The notes: generated from the sequence alone by a model not told the origin. Shown: positions 14,722 through 23,128, counted from the first letter of the stretch. The stretch is DNA of 34,018 nt from Verrucomicrobiota bacterium (GCA_021324235.1 JAJPJM010000030.1:1-34018); one strand, 5' to 3'. Made by a program: numbers and translations.

Positions 14722-16101
14722 ATGAACCGCTTTAATAAGCTGGCCATTGACCATCCGGCCGACCTGCGCTTCGGAATCGCCCCCAAACCGTTGACGACCC
14801 GGCAGGGCCTGAAACTGGGCGGCGGAATCGTCTATCCCGAATTAAACTTCACCCTGCCGCCCATGTTTGTGGATGAATCCACGATGCCGGAAGTGCGGGA
14901 GCAGTACCGAGGAATCATTCAGGGCGCCCTGGCCCGCGCGGCGGAACTGGAGGCGCCGGGATTGGTCGTCGAGTTTGAAACCCTGCCGCCGATGACCGAG
15001 CATCCGGCCTGGGGCATCGAGTTGACCCGCATTCTGCTCGACGGCATGGCGGAAGCGCACGCCCGGCACGGCCTCAAAAGCGTTTTGCGCATCACACCGA
15101 ACGACACGCGTGAAATGGAACGCCCGCCCCGGATGCGCAGCGGACCGTTGTTTGAGGCCATGCTGGCCACCTTTGACGGCTGCGCGGCCGCGGGTGCGGA
15201 GTTGTTGAGCATCGAATCGGTCGGCGGCAAGGAAATCCACGACGAGGCACTGATGATGGGCGATCTGCGCGGCGTCCTGTTCGGACTTTGCGTGATGGGC
15301 GTGCGCGACATGCGCTTCCTCTGGACTGAACTCCAACGCATCGCGGACAAACACGGAGTCCACTGCGCCGGCGACACCGCCTGTGGCTTCGGCAATACGG
15401 CGATGGTCCTGGCCGGGCAACAGATGATCCCGCGCGTCTTCGCGGCCGTGGTGCGGGCCATCAGCGCCGTGCGAACGCTCGTGGGTTACGAATGCGGTTG
15501 CGTCGGGCCCGGCAAGGATTGCGGTTACGAAAACCCGATTCTCAAGGCCATCACCGGTTTTCCGATGGCCATGGAAGGCAGGACCGCCGCCTGCGCGCAT
15601 TCGAGTCCGCTGGGCAACATTGCGGCCGCCGCGTGCGACACGTGGAGCAACGAATCCGTCCAGAACATCAAACTGCTCGGCGGCATGGCGCCGACGGTTT
15701 ACGTCGAGCAACTCATTTACGACTGTCGCGTAATGAACCAGGCGCTGGCGGACGGCCGCGACGCGGCCTTGCAGTATCGCAAATGGCTGGTGGCTTCCGA
15801 TGCGGCGCTCGATCCGCAAGCGTATGTGCTCACGCCGGAAAGCGCCGTGGCCATCGCCCGGGTCATCGTGAACGCGCCGAACCATTACGCCGCCGGCCGG
15901 GCCGCCGGCCTGACCGCCGTCAAATTGTTGCGCGACGCGCACCGGGACGGACAGGTCAAAATCCTCAAACGCGAATTGCCATGGCTGGAGCGGATGCAAA
16001 AAACGCTGGAAAGCCTGCCGGCCGGTGAAAACCAGTTCATCGACGAGATGATGGGCGTGGTGGATACCAGCAAGTTCGTCGCGGCCGATTACGAACTGTA
16101 A
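14722..16101 (+). CDS. mtaB: MtaB-type methanol:corrinoid methyltransferase
   Basis: MtaB enzymes transfer the methyl group of methanol to the cobalt of a partner corrinoid protein (EC 2.1.1.90). The 459-aa length is close to that of Methanosarcina MtaB. The three zinc ligands I recall from that enzyme (Glu164, Cys220, Cys269) have near-coincident candidates: Glu165 in LLSIESVGGKE, Cys221 in GDTACGFGNTA and Cys267 in GPGKDCGYENP. The corrinoid-protein gene follows 100 bases downstream in the same direction. No MtaA-type methyltransferase or RamA activator is in the window, so the final methyl acceptor is unknown. A different methylated substrate is possible despite the family match. Confidence 0.85.
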   Translation: MNRFNKLAIDHPADLRFGIAPKPLTTRQGLKLGGGIVYPELNFTLPPMFVDESTMPEVREQYRGIIQGALARAAELEAPGLVVEFETLPPMTEHPAWGIELTRILLDGMAEAHARHGLKSVLRITPNDTREMERPPRMRSGPLFEAMLATFDGCAAAGAELLSIESVGGKEIHDEALMMGDLRGVLFGLCVMGVRDMRFLWTELQRIADKHGVHCAGDTACGFGNTAMVLAGQQMIPRVFAAVVRAISAVRTLVGYECGCVGPGKDCGYENPILKAITGFPMAMEGRTAACAHSSPLGNIAAAACDTWSNESVQNIKLLGGMAPTVYVEQLIYDCRVMNQALADGRDAALQYRKWLVASDAALDPQAYVLTPESAVAIARVIVNAPNHYAAGRAAGLTAVKLLRDAHRDGQVKILKRELPWLERMQKTLESLPAGENQFIDEMMGVVDTSKFVAADYEL

Positions 16102-16201
16102 TCGCCAAAAAACGGCATGTTAAAACCAACCCTTGGTTGGCGATCGGGCCGCCGATGCGGTTTATTCAAATTGAACCAACATCACGTTTGAACCCCAGCC
16201 T

Positions 16202-16834
16202 ATGGACGACCATCAACCACTTTATGAAGCCATCCTGATCGGTGATGGCAAAGCCGCCCGGGCCGCCACCGAGCAGGCGCTGGCGGCCGGCATGGATCCC
16301 TTGAAACTTGTGCAGGATCATATGATGCGCGCCATGGCGGAGGTGGGGCGGCGTTTTGAGTGTCACGACTATTTCGTCCCGGAACTGCTGCTCGCCGCGC
16401 GCGCCATGAAAAGCGCCCTCGAACCCATCCGTCCGCTGCTCAAAAACCAAAGCATCGGACCGTCCGGATGCGTTCTCATCGGGACCGTCACGGGTGACCT
16501 GCATGATATCGGCAAGAACCTGGTGATCGCGATGCTGGAAGGTGCCGGTTTTGAGGTGGTGGACCTCGGAGTCAACGTGCCGCCGGGACAATTCGTCCAG
16601 AAAATCAAAGAAAAAAATCCTCACATCGTCGCCATGTCGGCCCTCCTGACCACCACCATGCCGGCCATGAAGACCACCATTGACGCCCTGAAACAAGCCG
16701 GGGTGCGCAATCAGGTAAAGATAATCGTTGGGGGCGCGCCGATTACGCAAAAATATGCCGATGAGATCGGCGCCGATGGCTACACCGAGACGGCTTCGGG
16801 CGCGGTGGCGCTGGCGCGCAAAGTCATGGCCTAA
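16202..16834 (+). CDS. mtaC: Corrinoid (B12-binding) methyltransferase partner protein, MtaC-like
   Basis: The product is 210 aa. Residues 1-85 form the helical cap domain (QDHMMRAMAEVGRRFECHDYFVPELLLAARAM). Residues of about 92-210 form the Rossmann-like B12 domain with the cobalt-ligand motif GDLHDIGKN (His in the DxHxxG pattern), LGVNVPPGQFV, MSALLTTTMPAMK and VGGAPITQKYADEIGADGY. Such proteins carry methyl groups on cobalt between two methyltransferases. Adjacency to the MtaB gene argues for methanol or a similar methyl donor, but sequence alone cannot separate MtaC from the MttC and MtbC types. No Shine-Dalgarno site precedes the ATG. Confidence 0.87.
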   Translation: MDDHQPLYEAILIGDGKAARAATEQALAAGMDPLKLVQDHMMRAMAEVGRRFECHDYFVPELLLAARAMKSALEPIRPLLKNQSIGPSGCVLIGTVTGDLHDIGKNLVIAMLEGAGFEVVDLGVNVPPGQFVQKIKEKNPHIVAMSALLTTTMPAMKTTIDALKQAGVRNQVKIIVGGAPITQKYADEIGADGYTETASGAVALARKVMA

Positions 16835-16951
16835 GCATGTTTGCAAAAATGAACGCCGGGAGCACCAGTCTTTCCGCAATGATAATTCCGCCCACGCCGA
16901 TTTTATTGACTGGCGCGCAGGCGTTTTAGGTTTTATTGTCGGGAAAGCCAC

Positions 16952-17827
16952 ATGCCTCCCAAAATCCAGAGTGGTGATTCGAAAGCGACGGCGCCGGAAC
17001 GCCGCCACGCCGCGCTGCTTAATCTGCTGGCGGACGAAAACGCGGAGGTTTATCAGGCGGTGCGCGGGCAAATTCTGGCCGAAGGCAGCGCTGCCAGTGA
17101 ATGGCTCAAACCCCACGCCTTGAGCAACGACCCGTTGTTGCGCCGGCGCGTCCAGGAAATCCTTCGGCACGTCGACAAACAGGCGGCCGACAATCGCTTT
17201 CTCACGTTCTGCCTCAACCACGGCGAGGAATTTGACCTGGAACTGGCGGCCTGGCTGCTGGCGCAGACGCAGTTTCCCGAAATCAATGTGGAGGCGTACC
17301 AGGCGCTGCTCGACGGCTACGCGAACGCGCTGCGCGAGCGCACGGACCGTCACGGGCGCGCGAATGCAGTGTTGGGAAAAATCAGCGACTACCTTTTTAG
17401 CGAACTCGGTTTCAAGGGAAACGAACAGAATTATTACGAACCGGACAACAGCTACCTGAATCGTGTGCTCGACCGGCGGACGGGCAATCCCATCACGCTC
17501 TGCCTGTTTTATATGCTGCTGGCGCGGCGGCTGCGGCTGCCGATTGTCGGCATTGGCCTGCCGGGACATTTTATCTGCCGCCACCAGTCCGCGTCCGGCG
17601 AGATTTACGTGGACGTCTTCAATCGCGGCCGGCTGTTGACCAAGGCCGACTGCGTCCATTATCTCGTGCGCGGCAATTACGATCTGCGCGAGGAATATCT
17701 GGCCCCGGTCAGTCCGCGCCGGATTTTTCTGCGGATCTGCAGCAACCTGCACCAGATTTACCTCGAACTGGGCCAGAAGGAAGACGCGACGCGCGTGCAA
17801 CGCTACCTCGTGGCCCTCGCGCGTTGA
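16952..17827 (+). CDS. SirB1 / transglutaminase-like protein
   Basis: The product is 291 aa. An N-terminal helical stretch (about residues 1-90) with HEAT-like character (LLNLLADENAEVYQAVRGQI) is followed by a SirB1 domain: YYEPDNSYLNRVLDRRTGNPITLCLFYMLLARRL near residue 165, PGHFICRH near 208 and VDVFNRGRLLT near 222. The cysteine in ITLCLFY and the histidine in GHFICR lie where the transglutaminase-like fold places its catalytic pair. Function is unknown; SirB1 genes in other bacteria occur near prmC/prfA or regulatory genes. It ends about 40 bases before tRNA-Thr. Confidence 0.85.
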   Translation: MPPKIQSGDSKATAPERRHAALLNLLADENAEVYQAVRGQILAEGSAASEWLKPHALSNDPLLRRRVQEILRHVDKQAADNRFLTFCLNHGEEFDLELAAWLLAQTQFPEINVEAYQALLDGYANALRERTDRHGRANAVLGKISDYLFSELGFKGNEQNYYEPDNSYLNRVLDRRTGNPITLCLFYMLLARRLRLPIVGIGLPGHFICRHQSASGEIYVDVFNRGRLLTKADCVHYLVRGNYDLREEYLAPVSPRRIFLRICSNLHQIYLELGQKEDATRVQRYLVALAR

Positions 17828-17868
17828 CTTGCCAAACCGCCGCCTGCCGCGTAATAAATGACGTTGGC

Positions 17869-17943
17869 GCCAGCTTAGCTCAGTGGTAGAGCAACGGTTT
17901 TGTAAACCGTCGGTCGTCGGTTCAATCCCGACAGCTGGCTCCA
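17869..17943 (+). tRNA. tRNA-Thr (TGT anticodon), CCA encoded
   Basis: The cloverleaf reads directly: acceptor GCCAGCT pairs with AGCTGGC, the D arm is TAGCTCAGTGGTAGAGCA, and the anticodon stem ACGGT/ACCGT encloses TTTGTAA, giving the TGT anticodon (threonine, ACA codons). The T arm is GTCGGTTCAATCCCGAC. The discriminator is T and CCA is encoded at 17941-17943. The antisense strand yields the well-known spurious peptide GIEPTTDGLQNRCSTTELSW at the start of the 592-aa minus ORF, which confirms that ORF is not real. Confidence 0.97.
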
Positions 17944-18008
17944 CTCTTCATCGAGCTTGTCATTGCGCCGTCGGCCAATTTCGGAAACACTTCACCCGGA
18001 AGAATTCC

Positions 18009-19292
18009 ATGCCTCGCAAAACTTCAAAACGGTCGGGCCCGGTGGCGTCAGTCATGATTCTCGGGGTCGGCTCGTTCGCGCACAGCCTCGGGCAGGCGCT
18101 GGCAGATGCCGGTACCACCGTCTCCACGTATCTCACGCGCAATTACGGCCATTTCCCGCCGTCGCTCGTTGGGCCAACCTTCTCGCGCGACGCGTTTTCC
18201 AGCCCCGTTCCGCTCATCAAGAAAAATGGCGTGGAGGTGGTCATTCCGCAATCCATTGATTGGGCGCTCGCGCCGTGGGCGAAGGATTTGTTGAAATCCG
18301 GCGTCGGCATCTTCAGCCCCACGCGCGAGGCGATGCGAATCGAACGCGAACGGGATTTCGCCCGGAAACTGTGCGCAGATTTCAAAATCCCGTTTCCGCA
18401 GGCGTATGTGGCGTCGAACCGGCTGGAGGCCGAAAAAATCCTGGCCGGCCATCCGCAGCCGTTTGTCATCAAAAACCCGCTCTGCTCGCCGAACAGCCCG
18501 ATTCACACGATTTTGTGCGAAACCGTCGAGGACACCCGCGCGTGGTTGCGGCACGTCAATTATGCCGAGGGCGTCTTTTTGCAGGAATATCTCGGACGCG
18601 CCGAGGCCGGGCACATCGCGCTCGTGAGTGGCGGAGAGATTTATTCCCTGGTCACCAATCAGGAATATAAATACGCCTTCAACGGCAATCAGGGCATTGT
18701 GGCCGGGGCGCCGCTCGGCGGCCTGGTCGAACGCGATCCGGACGACCAATACAGCCTGGCCCGGCAGCTCATCCATCCGCTGTTGCCATGGCTGCGCAAA
18801 GTCAGATTCAACGGGCCGTTGCAAGTCACCGCTGTGAAGCGCGGCGGCCAATGGCACGTCATCGAATACAATATCCGCATCGGCGTCACGTCCGGTCCGA
18901 TGATTTTGCGGATGCTCAAAAACCCGGTGGAAACCGTTTTGAAAACCGCGCGCAATGAACAACTCGATCCACAGTTCAAGTCCGGACTGAATTTCGGCTG
19001 CTCGCTGACGCTGGCCGGTTACGGTTATCCGTTCACACAGGTCCGCAGTCCGCATCTGCCGCTGGAAGTGGCAGGCCCGTTCGATTGCGACGTGTGGTGG
19101 AACGAAGTGGCGCAGGGCACGGACGGCCAACTTGTCTCCACGGGCCATCGCATTGCCGATGTGATTGCGCTCGCGCCGGCATTGGATGCCGCGATTACAA
19201 GAGCCTACGCCAACATCCGCAAAATCCGGGTCGTGGGCAGCTATTTCCGCACGGACATTGGCCGAAGCCTGTGGCCGCCGGGCAGGATTTGA
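18009..19292 (+). CDS. PurD-like ATP-grasp protein (phosphoribosylamine-glycine ligase family)
   Basis: The product is 427 aa from the ATG at 18009, which has GGAAG six bases upstream; the tracked start lies inside the tRNA. An N-terminal Rossmann-like region begins VMILGVGSFAHSLGQALADAG. The ATP-grasp part includes PTREAMRIERERDFARKLC near residue 100, FPQAYVASNRLEAEKIL, PFVIKNPLC, VFLQEYLGRAEAGHIALV near 200 and EYNIRIGVTSGPMILRML near 290. The C-terminal part contains SLTLAGYGYP. This order matches PurD (EC 6.3.4.13), but several signature stretches differ: a classical GGDPE is replaced by NIRIGVTSG, and IGTDGPT-like motifs are absent. It may be a paralogue with another amine or acid substrate. 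Confidence 0.65.
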   Translation: MPRKTSKRSGPVASVMILGVGSFAHSLGQALADAGTTVSTYLTRNYGHFPPSLVGPTFSRDAFSSPVPLIKKNGVEVVIPQSIDWALAPWAKDLLKSGVGIFSPTREAMRIERERDFARKLCADFKIPFPQAYVASNRLEAEKILAGHPQPFVIKNPLCSPNSPIHTILCETVEDTRAWLRHVNYAEGVFLQEYLGRAEAGHIALVSGGEIYSLVTNQEYKYAFNGNQGIVAGAPLGGLVERDPDDQYSLARQLIHPLLPWLRKVRFNGPLQVTAVKRGGQWHVIEYNIRIGVTSGPMILRMLKNPVETVLKTARNEQLDPQFKSGLNFGCSLTLAGYGYPFTQVRSPHLPLEVAGPFDCDVWWNEVAQGTDGQLVSTGHRIADVIALAPALDAAITRAYANIRKIRVVGSYFRTDIGRSLWPPGRI

Positions 19293-19414
19293 CGCGATTT
19301 TCCTGCTTTTCAGGGATGCTTGTTCATTTTTTAATCGAAGATGAATTCGTGAAATCCGGCTCCAATTTTCCGTGCCATTTGGCATGATTCGTGGTTAAAC
19401 AGTCTCAATGTTTT

Positions 19415-20599
19415 ATGAATTTCGATTCGACCAGTTTCCCCTTGCGGCCGGCATGGACCGAGATTGACCTCGGCCGGTTGCGAAACAACCTGCGGCTCAT
19501 CCGCCGCGACCTGCCGAAGCACGTCCGGCTGCTCGCCGTCGTGAAGGACGAGGCCTACGGCCACGGCGCACTGGACGTGGCACGCATTGCGCTTGAGGAA
19601 GGCGCATGGGGTTTCGGCCTCAGCACGCTCGAAGAAGCGATGGCACTTCGCGATGCCGGGATCACCGAGCCGCTGCTGTTGCTGGGCGAACGGCAGGAAG
19701 CCGAACTCCCCTGGTGTGTCGAGCACGACCTGACCATCTGCGTAAACGAGCCGCACGCCGTGCGCAAGCTCGCACAGATCGCCGCCGCCCATGGCAAACG
19801 GGTGCCGGTGCACGTGAAAATTCACACCGGCATGAGCCGCTACGGCGTGCGCTGGGATGAAGCCCTGCCGCTTCTTGAACAGATTGTGGCCGAAAAATCG
19901 TTGCTGCTCGAGGGCGTGATGACGCATTTCGCACAATCGGATGAAACGGACAAAACCTTCGCCAATCTCCAGTTCTCGCGCTACCGCGAAGTTTTGCATG
20001 CGCTCGAGCAACGGAAAATTCCCGTGAAGCTGCGTCACACGTGCAACAGCGGCGGTTTTCTGGATCTGCCGCAGGCGCATCTCGACATGGTCCGGGTCGG
20101 CATTTTGCTGTATGGCGTTTTTCCATCGTCGGTTTGCCGCCGGATTTCCGGCATTGAACCGGTGATGTCGGTCAAGGCACGCATCGCGGCGATTCAAAAG
20201 CTGAAACCCGGTGAAGTGGTCGGCTACGGCATGCGCTATGCCGCGACATCGGAGCGGCGCATCGCGATTCTGCCCATCGGTTATGGTGACGGTTTCCCGC
20301 GCGTCCGTAATCAGGGCGGCGCGCTCATTCGCGGCAAACGCGCCCCGCTCATTGGCGGCATCGCCATGGACGCGTTGATGGTGGACATCACGGACATTCC
20401 CGAGGCGCAAATGTGGGACGAAGCCGTCATCATGGGCCGCCAGGGCAACGAGGAAATCACCGTGCATGATATGGCCAAATTGAAAAACTCGGTGAGTTAT
20501 GACGTCTTGACGAACTGGCGGCTGCGCCTGCGGAGAAAATCGGTGAATGGCAAATCGGCGCCGGCAAAAGTCGAGGTCGAAACCGCTGCCGCGAAATGA
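19415..20599 (+). CDS. alr: Alanine racemase
   Basis: A PLP enzyme that interconverts L- and D-alanine for peptidoglycan (EC 5.1.1.1). The product is 394 aa from the ATG at 19415; a GTG at 19391 is possible. The PLP-lysine region reads LLAVVKDEAYGHGAL near residue 40. The family usually has VKANAYGHG, so the two residues after lysine are changed to Asp-Glu. Other motifs are KIHTGMSRYGVRWDEA near 140, HTCNSGGFLDLP near 207, VGYGMRYAATSERRIAILPIGYGDGFPR near 270 and GGIAMDALMVDITD near 318. The stop overlaps the next start as ATGA (20596-20599), coupling it to the aminoacyl-transferase-like gene. Confidence 0.93.
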   Translation: MNFDSTSFPLRPAWTEIDLGRLRNNLRLIRRDLPKHVRLLAVVKDEAYGHGALDVARIALEEGAWGFGLSTLEEAMALRDAGITEPLLLLGERQEAELPWCVEHDLTICVNEPHAVRKLAQIAAAHGKRVPVHVKIHTGMSRYGVRWDEALPLLEQIVAEKSLLLEGVMTHFAQSDETDKTFANLQFSRYREVLHALEQRKIPVKLRHTCNSGGFLDLPQAHLDMVRVGILLYGVFPSSVCRRISGIEPVMSVKARIAAIQKLKPGEVVGYGMRYAATSERRIAILPIGYGDGFPRVRNQGGALIRGKRAPLIGGIAMDALMVDITDIPEAQMWDEAVIMGRQGNEEITVHDMAKLKNSVSYDVLTNWRLRLRRKSVNGKSAPAKVEVETAAAK

Positions 20600-21399
20600 A
20601 ACTCCTGTTCTCCGAGCAAAACTCCGACTACGAACATTACCAGTTTCCGTATGCCATCTGGGCCGTACCGGAGGCGGACGAATCGCCGGCGGACATTTTT
20701 GATGCGGGCTTCCTGCCATCCTCGCGCAATCTCGACCGTTTTTACCTCTGCCGCCAGGTGCGGGTGAACCTGGCAAGGTTCCAGCCGTCGTCCGAGAACC
20801 GCCGCATCTTGCGCAAGGGCGCGGGCATCGAGGTGAAACTCGTGCCTCGCGATAAATATGATTACACGCCCGAACGCCGCCAGTTTTTCAAGACCTACGC
20901 CGACATCAAATTCGGCAAGGACGTGATGACCTTTGAACGGCTCGACGCGCTGTTCGCCTCGCCCATCATTTCACATCTGCTCGTGTTCACGGACGCGAAG
21001 ACGGGCGGTGAAATCGGCGCAGCCACTCTCTACCTCGAAGGCAAGGCGCTGGCGTTTTATTACTACGCGTTTTACGACCTGAATTATTACGCGCGCAACC
21101 TCGGCATGTTCATGATGACCTCAGCGGCGGCGTTGTTCGCCGAACGCAGCTTAAAATACCTTTACCTGGGCACCTGCTATTCGCAGACGGCGTTGTATAA
21201 GACGCAGTTCGCCGGCGCGGAATTTTTCAACGGGTTCCGCTGGTCGGATGATTTGGACGAACTGAAATTCATCATCCAACGCGACCAGAAGGACTTGACC
21301 CAGCACCTGCTCGAAACCGACGATTACCGCGACGAATTCTACGGTGGCGACCTCGGCAAAATTGCGGATGCCAGCGCGTTTCACATCAAAACGAAGTGA
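20596..21399 (+). CDS. Arginyl/leucyl-tRNA-protein transferase-like protein (ATE/Bpt family)
   Basis: The product is 267 aa. The N-terminal half aligns by eye with the ATE N-domain: AGFLPSSRNLDRFYLCRQVRVNLARFQPSSENRRIL corresponds to the family's GFRRSG...C..C...R......F.PS.SQRR. The C-terminal half is GNAT-like: IGAATLYLEGKALAFYYYAFY near residue 140, MFMMTSAAALFAERSLKYLYLGTCY near 175, and ALYKTQFAGAEFFNGFRW near 200. Family members add Arg or Leu to protein N-termini and mark them for degradation. The N-terminal cysteine cluster of the family is almost entirely missing; only one Cys remains. Activity and substrate are therefore uncertain. It is translationally coupled to alanine racemase. 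Confidence 0.7.
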   Translation: MKLLFSEQNSDYEHYQFPYAIWAVPEADESPADIFDAGFLPSSRNLDRFYLCRQVRVNLARFQPSSENRRILRKGAGIEVKLVPRDKYDYTPERRQFFKTYADIKFGKDVMTFERLDALFASPIISHLLVFTDAKTGGEIGAATLYLEGKALAFYYYAFYDLNYYARNLGMFMMTSAAALFAERSLKYLYLGTCYSQTALYKTQFAGAEFFNGFRWSDDLDELKFIIQRDQKDLTQHLLETDDYRDEFYGGDLGKIADASAFHIKTK

Positions 21400-21428
21400 G
21401 ACATTTTCGGGATTGGGAACGCCGCCGG

Positions 21429-21881
21429 TTACGGGTTACGCGAAGACCTCTTGTATGAACGGGAACCCTCGGGCTTCAATTTCGGTTGGTCGGACTTTCG
21501 GGAAGTGGTGGAGAGATGTTTCAACAATTCTTCCACTTTCGAAATCAGTTCCTCTGGAAGATACGGCTTGGTGAGGAAAACGTTGATGCCGGCCTCAAAT
21601 CCCGCCACCCGGGTAAAGTAGCTGTCCATGCCGGTCAGCATGATCACCGGAATCGAAGCGGTCGCGGGATTTTCCCGCAACGTCCGGCAGATATCGAGCC
21701 CGTTCAACCGGGGCAACATCAAATCCAGCACAATCAAATCGGGCAATACCGAACGGGTTTTCACGAGGGCGTCAACTCCGTTGGAGGCGGTGCCGATGGC
21801 AAAACCGGCGTTTTTCAGGTTCCCGCGAATCGCTTCCAGTTGATCCGGATCATCTTCGACGACCAATATTTTTCTTAGCAT
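21429..21881 (-). CDS. Receiver-only response regulator
   Basis: The product is 150 aa from the ATG at 21881; the tracked start at 22028 adds 49 residues without domain character. It is a single CheY-like receiver: KILVVEDDPDQLEAI near residue 4, phospho-acceptor Asp in DLIVLDLMLPRLNG near 53, VIMLTGMD near 80 and the lysine in VFLTKPYLPEEL near 105. A basic, Ser-rich tail of about 25 residues (SRKSDQPKLKPEGSRSYKRSS) replaces an output domain. No histidine kinase is adjacent, so the partner is unknown. It converges with the alr-ATE pair and lies downstream of dus on the same strand. Confidence 0.9.
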   Translation of the reverse strand: MLRKILVVEDDPDQLEAIRGNLKNAGFAIGTASNGVDALVKTRSVLPDLIVLDLMLPRLNGLDICRTLRENPATASIPVIMLTGMDSYFTRVAGFEAGINVFLTKPYLPEELISKVEELLKHLSTTSRKSDQPKLKPEGSRSYKRSSRNP

Positions 21882-22082
21882 AAGGATGGGTTTGATCCAT
21901 ACGCAAACAGGCAACAGCACCGCGGTACGAATAAAACACTCCCCGCCAATCAGCACAAACGATGCCGCCTCGAACCTTTCACTTTCTCGATAAACCAAAG
22001 AAAACGCAGGACTCAGACTGGCGAGCACCGCGCAAAATTCACCGATGGTAACCCCGGCTAATAGAGCAGGTAAATCGAACCG

Positions 22083-23099
22083 TCAAAACGCTGTCGGCAA
22101 ATCCAGGGGCATTTCCGAAGCAGTTGGCGGCTCCAAAGTCAGCAGCTGGTCGTGGTCCAGGGAGTTTTCGCAGACGCGGAAGAAGTCCGCCGTGGTCGCC
22201 ACGCGGCGGATGTCGTGCAGGAAACTTCCTTCCACGCCTTCGCCGATGAAGTTCATGAATTTCTTCATCCGTTGCACCTGCGCCGATTCCTGCAGGCTTG
22301 GCGCAATTTCACTTTCCCAAAGCTCGCGCACGTAAGCCAGCACGTCGCGGCCGGCTGGTAATTCGATTTTTTCGCCGCGCAGTTCGGCACGAATCTGATC
22401 GAACAACCACGGGTTACGGATCGCGCCGCGTCCAATCATCAACCCGCGCACGCCGGTTTCCGCGAGCAGTTGTTTCGCCTGCGCCGCGCTGTATACGTTG
22501 CCGTTGGCCAGCACCGGACATTTCAATTCCCGCGCCGCCAGCGCAATCAAATCGTAGCGCACGCCGGGCCGGTACATCTGCTTGACCGTGCGCGCATGAA
22601 TCGTGAGTAAATCAATCGGATGCTTGGCGAACAACGGCAAGAGCTCGTCAAACTCGGCGGGCGACTCGAAACCGATGCGCGTTTTGACCGTGAACGGAAC
22701 CGTCACGGCGTCGCGCAGCGCGCCGAGGATGGCGTCAATGCGTTCCGGCTCACGCAACAGCCCGCCGCCTGCGCATTTGCGATAAACGACCGGTGCCGGA
22801 CAGCCGAGATTCAGATCAATCGCGGCGACGGGATATTTTTGGAGTTGCTTTACCGTGCGGACGAGGGCGGGGATATCATTGCCAATGAGCTGGGCCACAA
22901 CGGGTTGTCTGGTCGGATTCTCGGTGATGGACTGGAGTATCCATTTATCCAGGCGCGAATCACCGTGAACGCGGAAGTATTCCGTCCAATACGCATCCGG
23001 CCCACCGTAACGCGCGATGACACGCATGAAGCTGAGCGTGGTCACATCCTGCATCGGCGCCAGTGCCAACAAAGGCGCGTCGCCGCGGAGCCGGTTCAA
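22083..23099 (-). CDS. dus: tRNA-dihydrouridine synthase, 5' end displaced
   Basis: An FMN- and NADPH-dependent enzyme that reduces uridine to dihydrouridine in the tRNA D loop. The product is 338 aa. Motifs are LAPMQDVTTLSFMRVI near residue 12, DLNLGCPAPVVYRKCAGGGLL near 95, VKTRIGFES near 139, THARTVKQMY near 168, VLANGNVYSA near 195 and MIGRGAIRNPWLFDQI near 220. The start shown is TTG at 23099. The homologous 5' fragment at 23652-23791 begins seven codons earlier with GTG, but the aligned codon here (23120-23118) is CTG. A TAA lies two codons further upstream. The gene has thus lost its original start and may use TTG, CTG, or coupling to the toxin gene just upstream. Confidence 0.9.
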   Translation of the reverse strand: MNRLRGDAPLLALAPMQDVTTLSFMRVIARYGGPDAYWTEYFRVHGDSRLDKWILQSITENPTRQPVVAQLIGNDIPALVRTVKQLQKYPVAAIDLNLGCPAPVVYRKCAGGGLLREPERIDAILGALRDAVTVPFTVKTRIGFESPAEFDELLPLFAKHPIDLLTIHARTVKQMYRPGVRYDLIALAARELKCPVLANGNVYSAAQAKQLLAETGVRGLMIGRGAIRNPWLFDQIRAELRGEKIELPAGRDVLAYVRELWESEIAPSLQESAQVQRMKKFMNFIGEGVEGSFLHDIRRVATTADFFRVCENSLDHDQLLTLEPPTASEMPLDLPTAF

Positions 23100-23120
23100 A
23101 AATGTTTCGGACGGAGTCAG
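23014..23120 (-). repeat. Intact-gene copy of the duplicated dus 5' end
   Basis: These 107 bases align with the remnant at 23652-23791 from the start-codon position through about codon 36, interrupted only by one 33-base insertion in the other copy. The best block, GGTGACGATGCAGGATGTGACC-like, spans the APMQDVT motif. Confidence 0.85.
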
Positions 23121-23128
23121 AAATTAAA

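Noticed and set aside
14842-15999. 385-aa minus-strand ORF
   Set aside because: Antisense shadow of the MtaB gene.
16166-17944. 592-aa minus-strand ORF
   Set aside because: It begins with the well-known antisense-tRNA peptide GIEPTTDGLQNRCSTTELSW and then runs antisense to the SirB1-like and corrinoid genes. It is a high-GC shadow.
17883-18008. N-terminal extension of the PurD-like ORF
   Set aside because: It starts inside tRNA-Thr; the ATG at 18009 has a GGAAG ribosome-binding site and begins the recognisable protein.
18048-19385. 445-aa minus-strand ORF
   Set aside because: Antisense to the PurD-like gene; composition rich in His/Arg/Asp with no domain motif, while the plus frame has clear ATP-grasp motifs.
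19331-20776. 481-aa minus-strand ORF
   Set aside because: Antisense shadow of alanine racemase, whose motifs are unambiguous.
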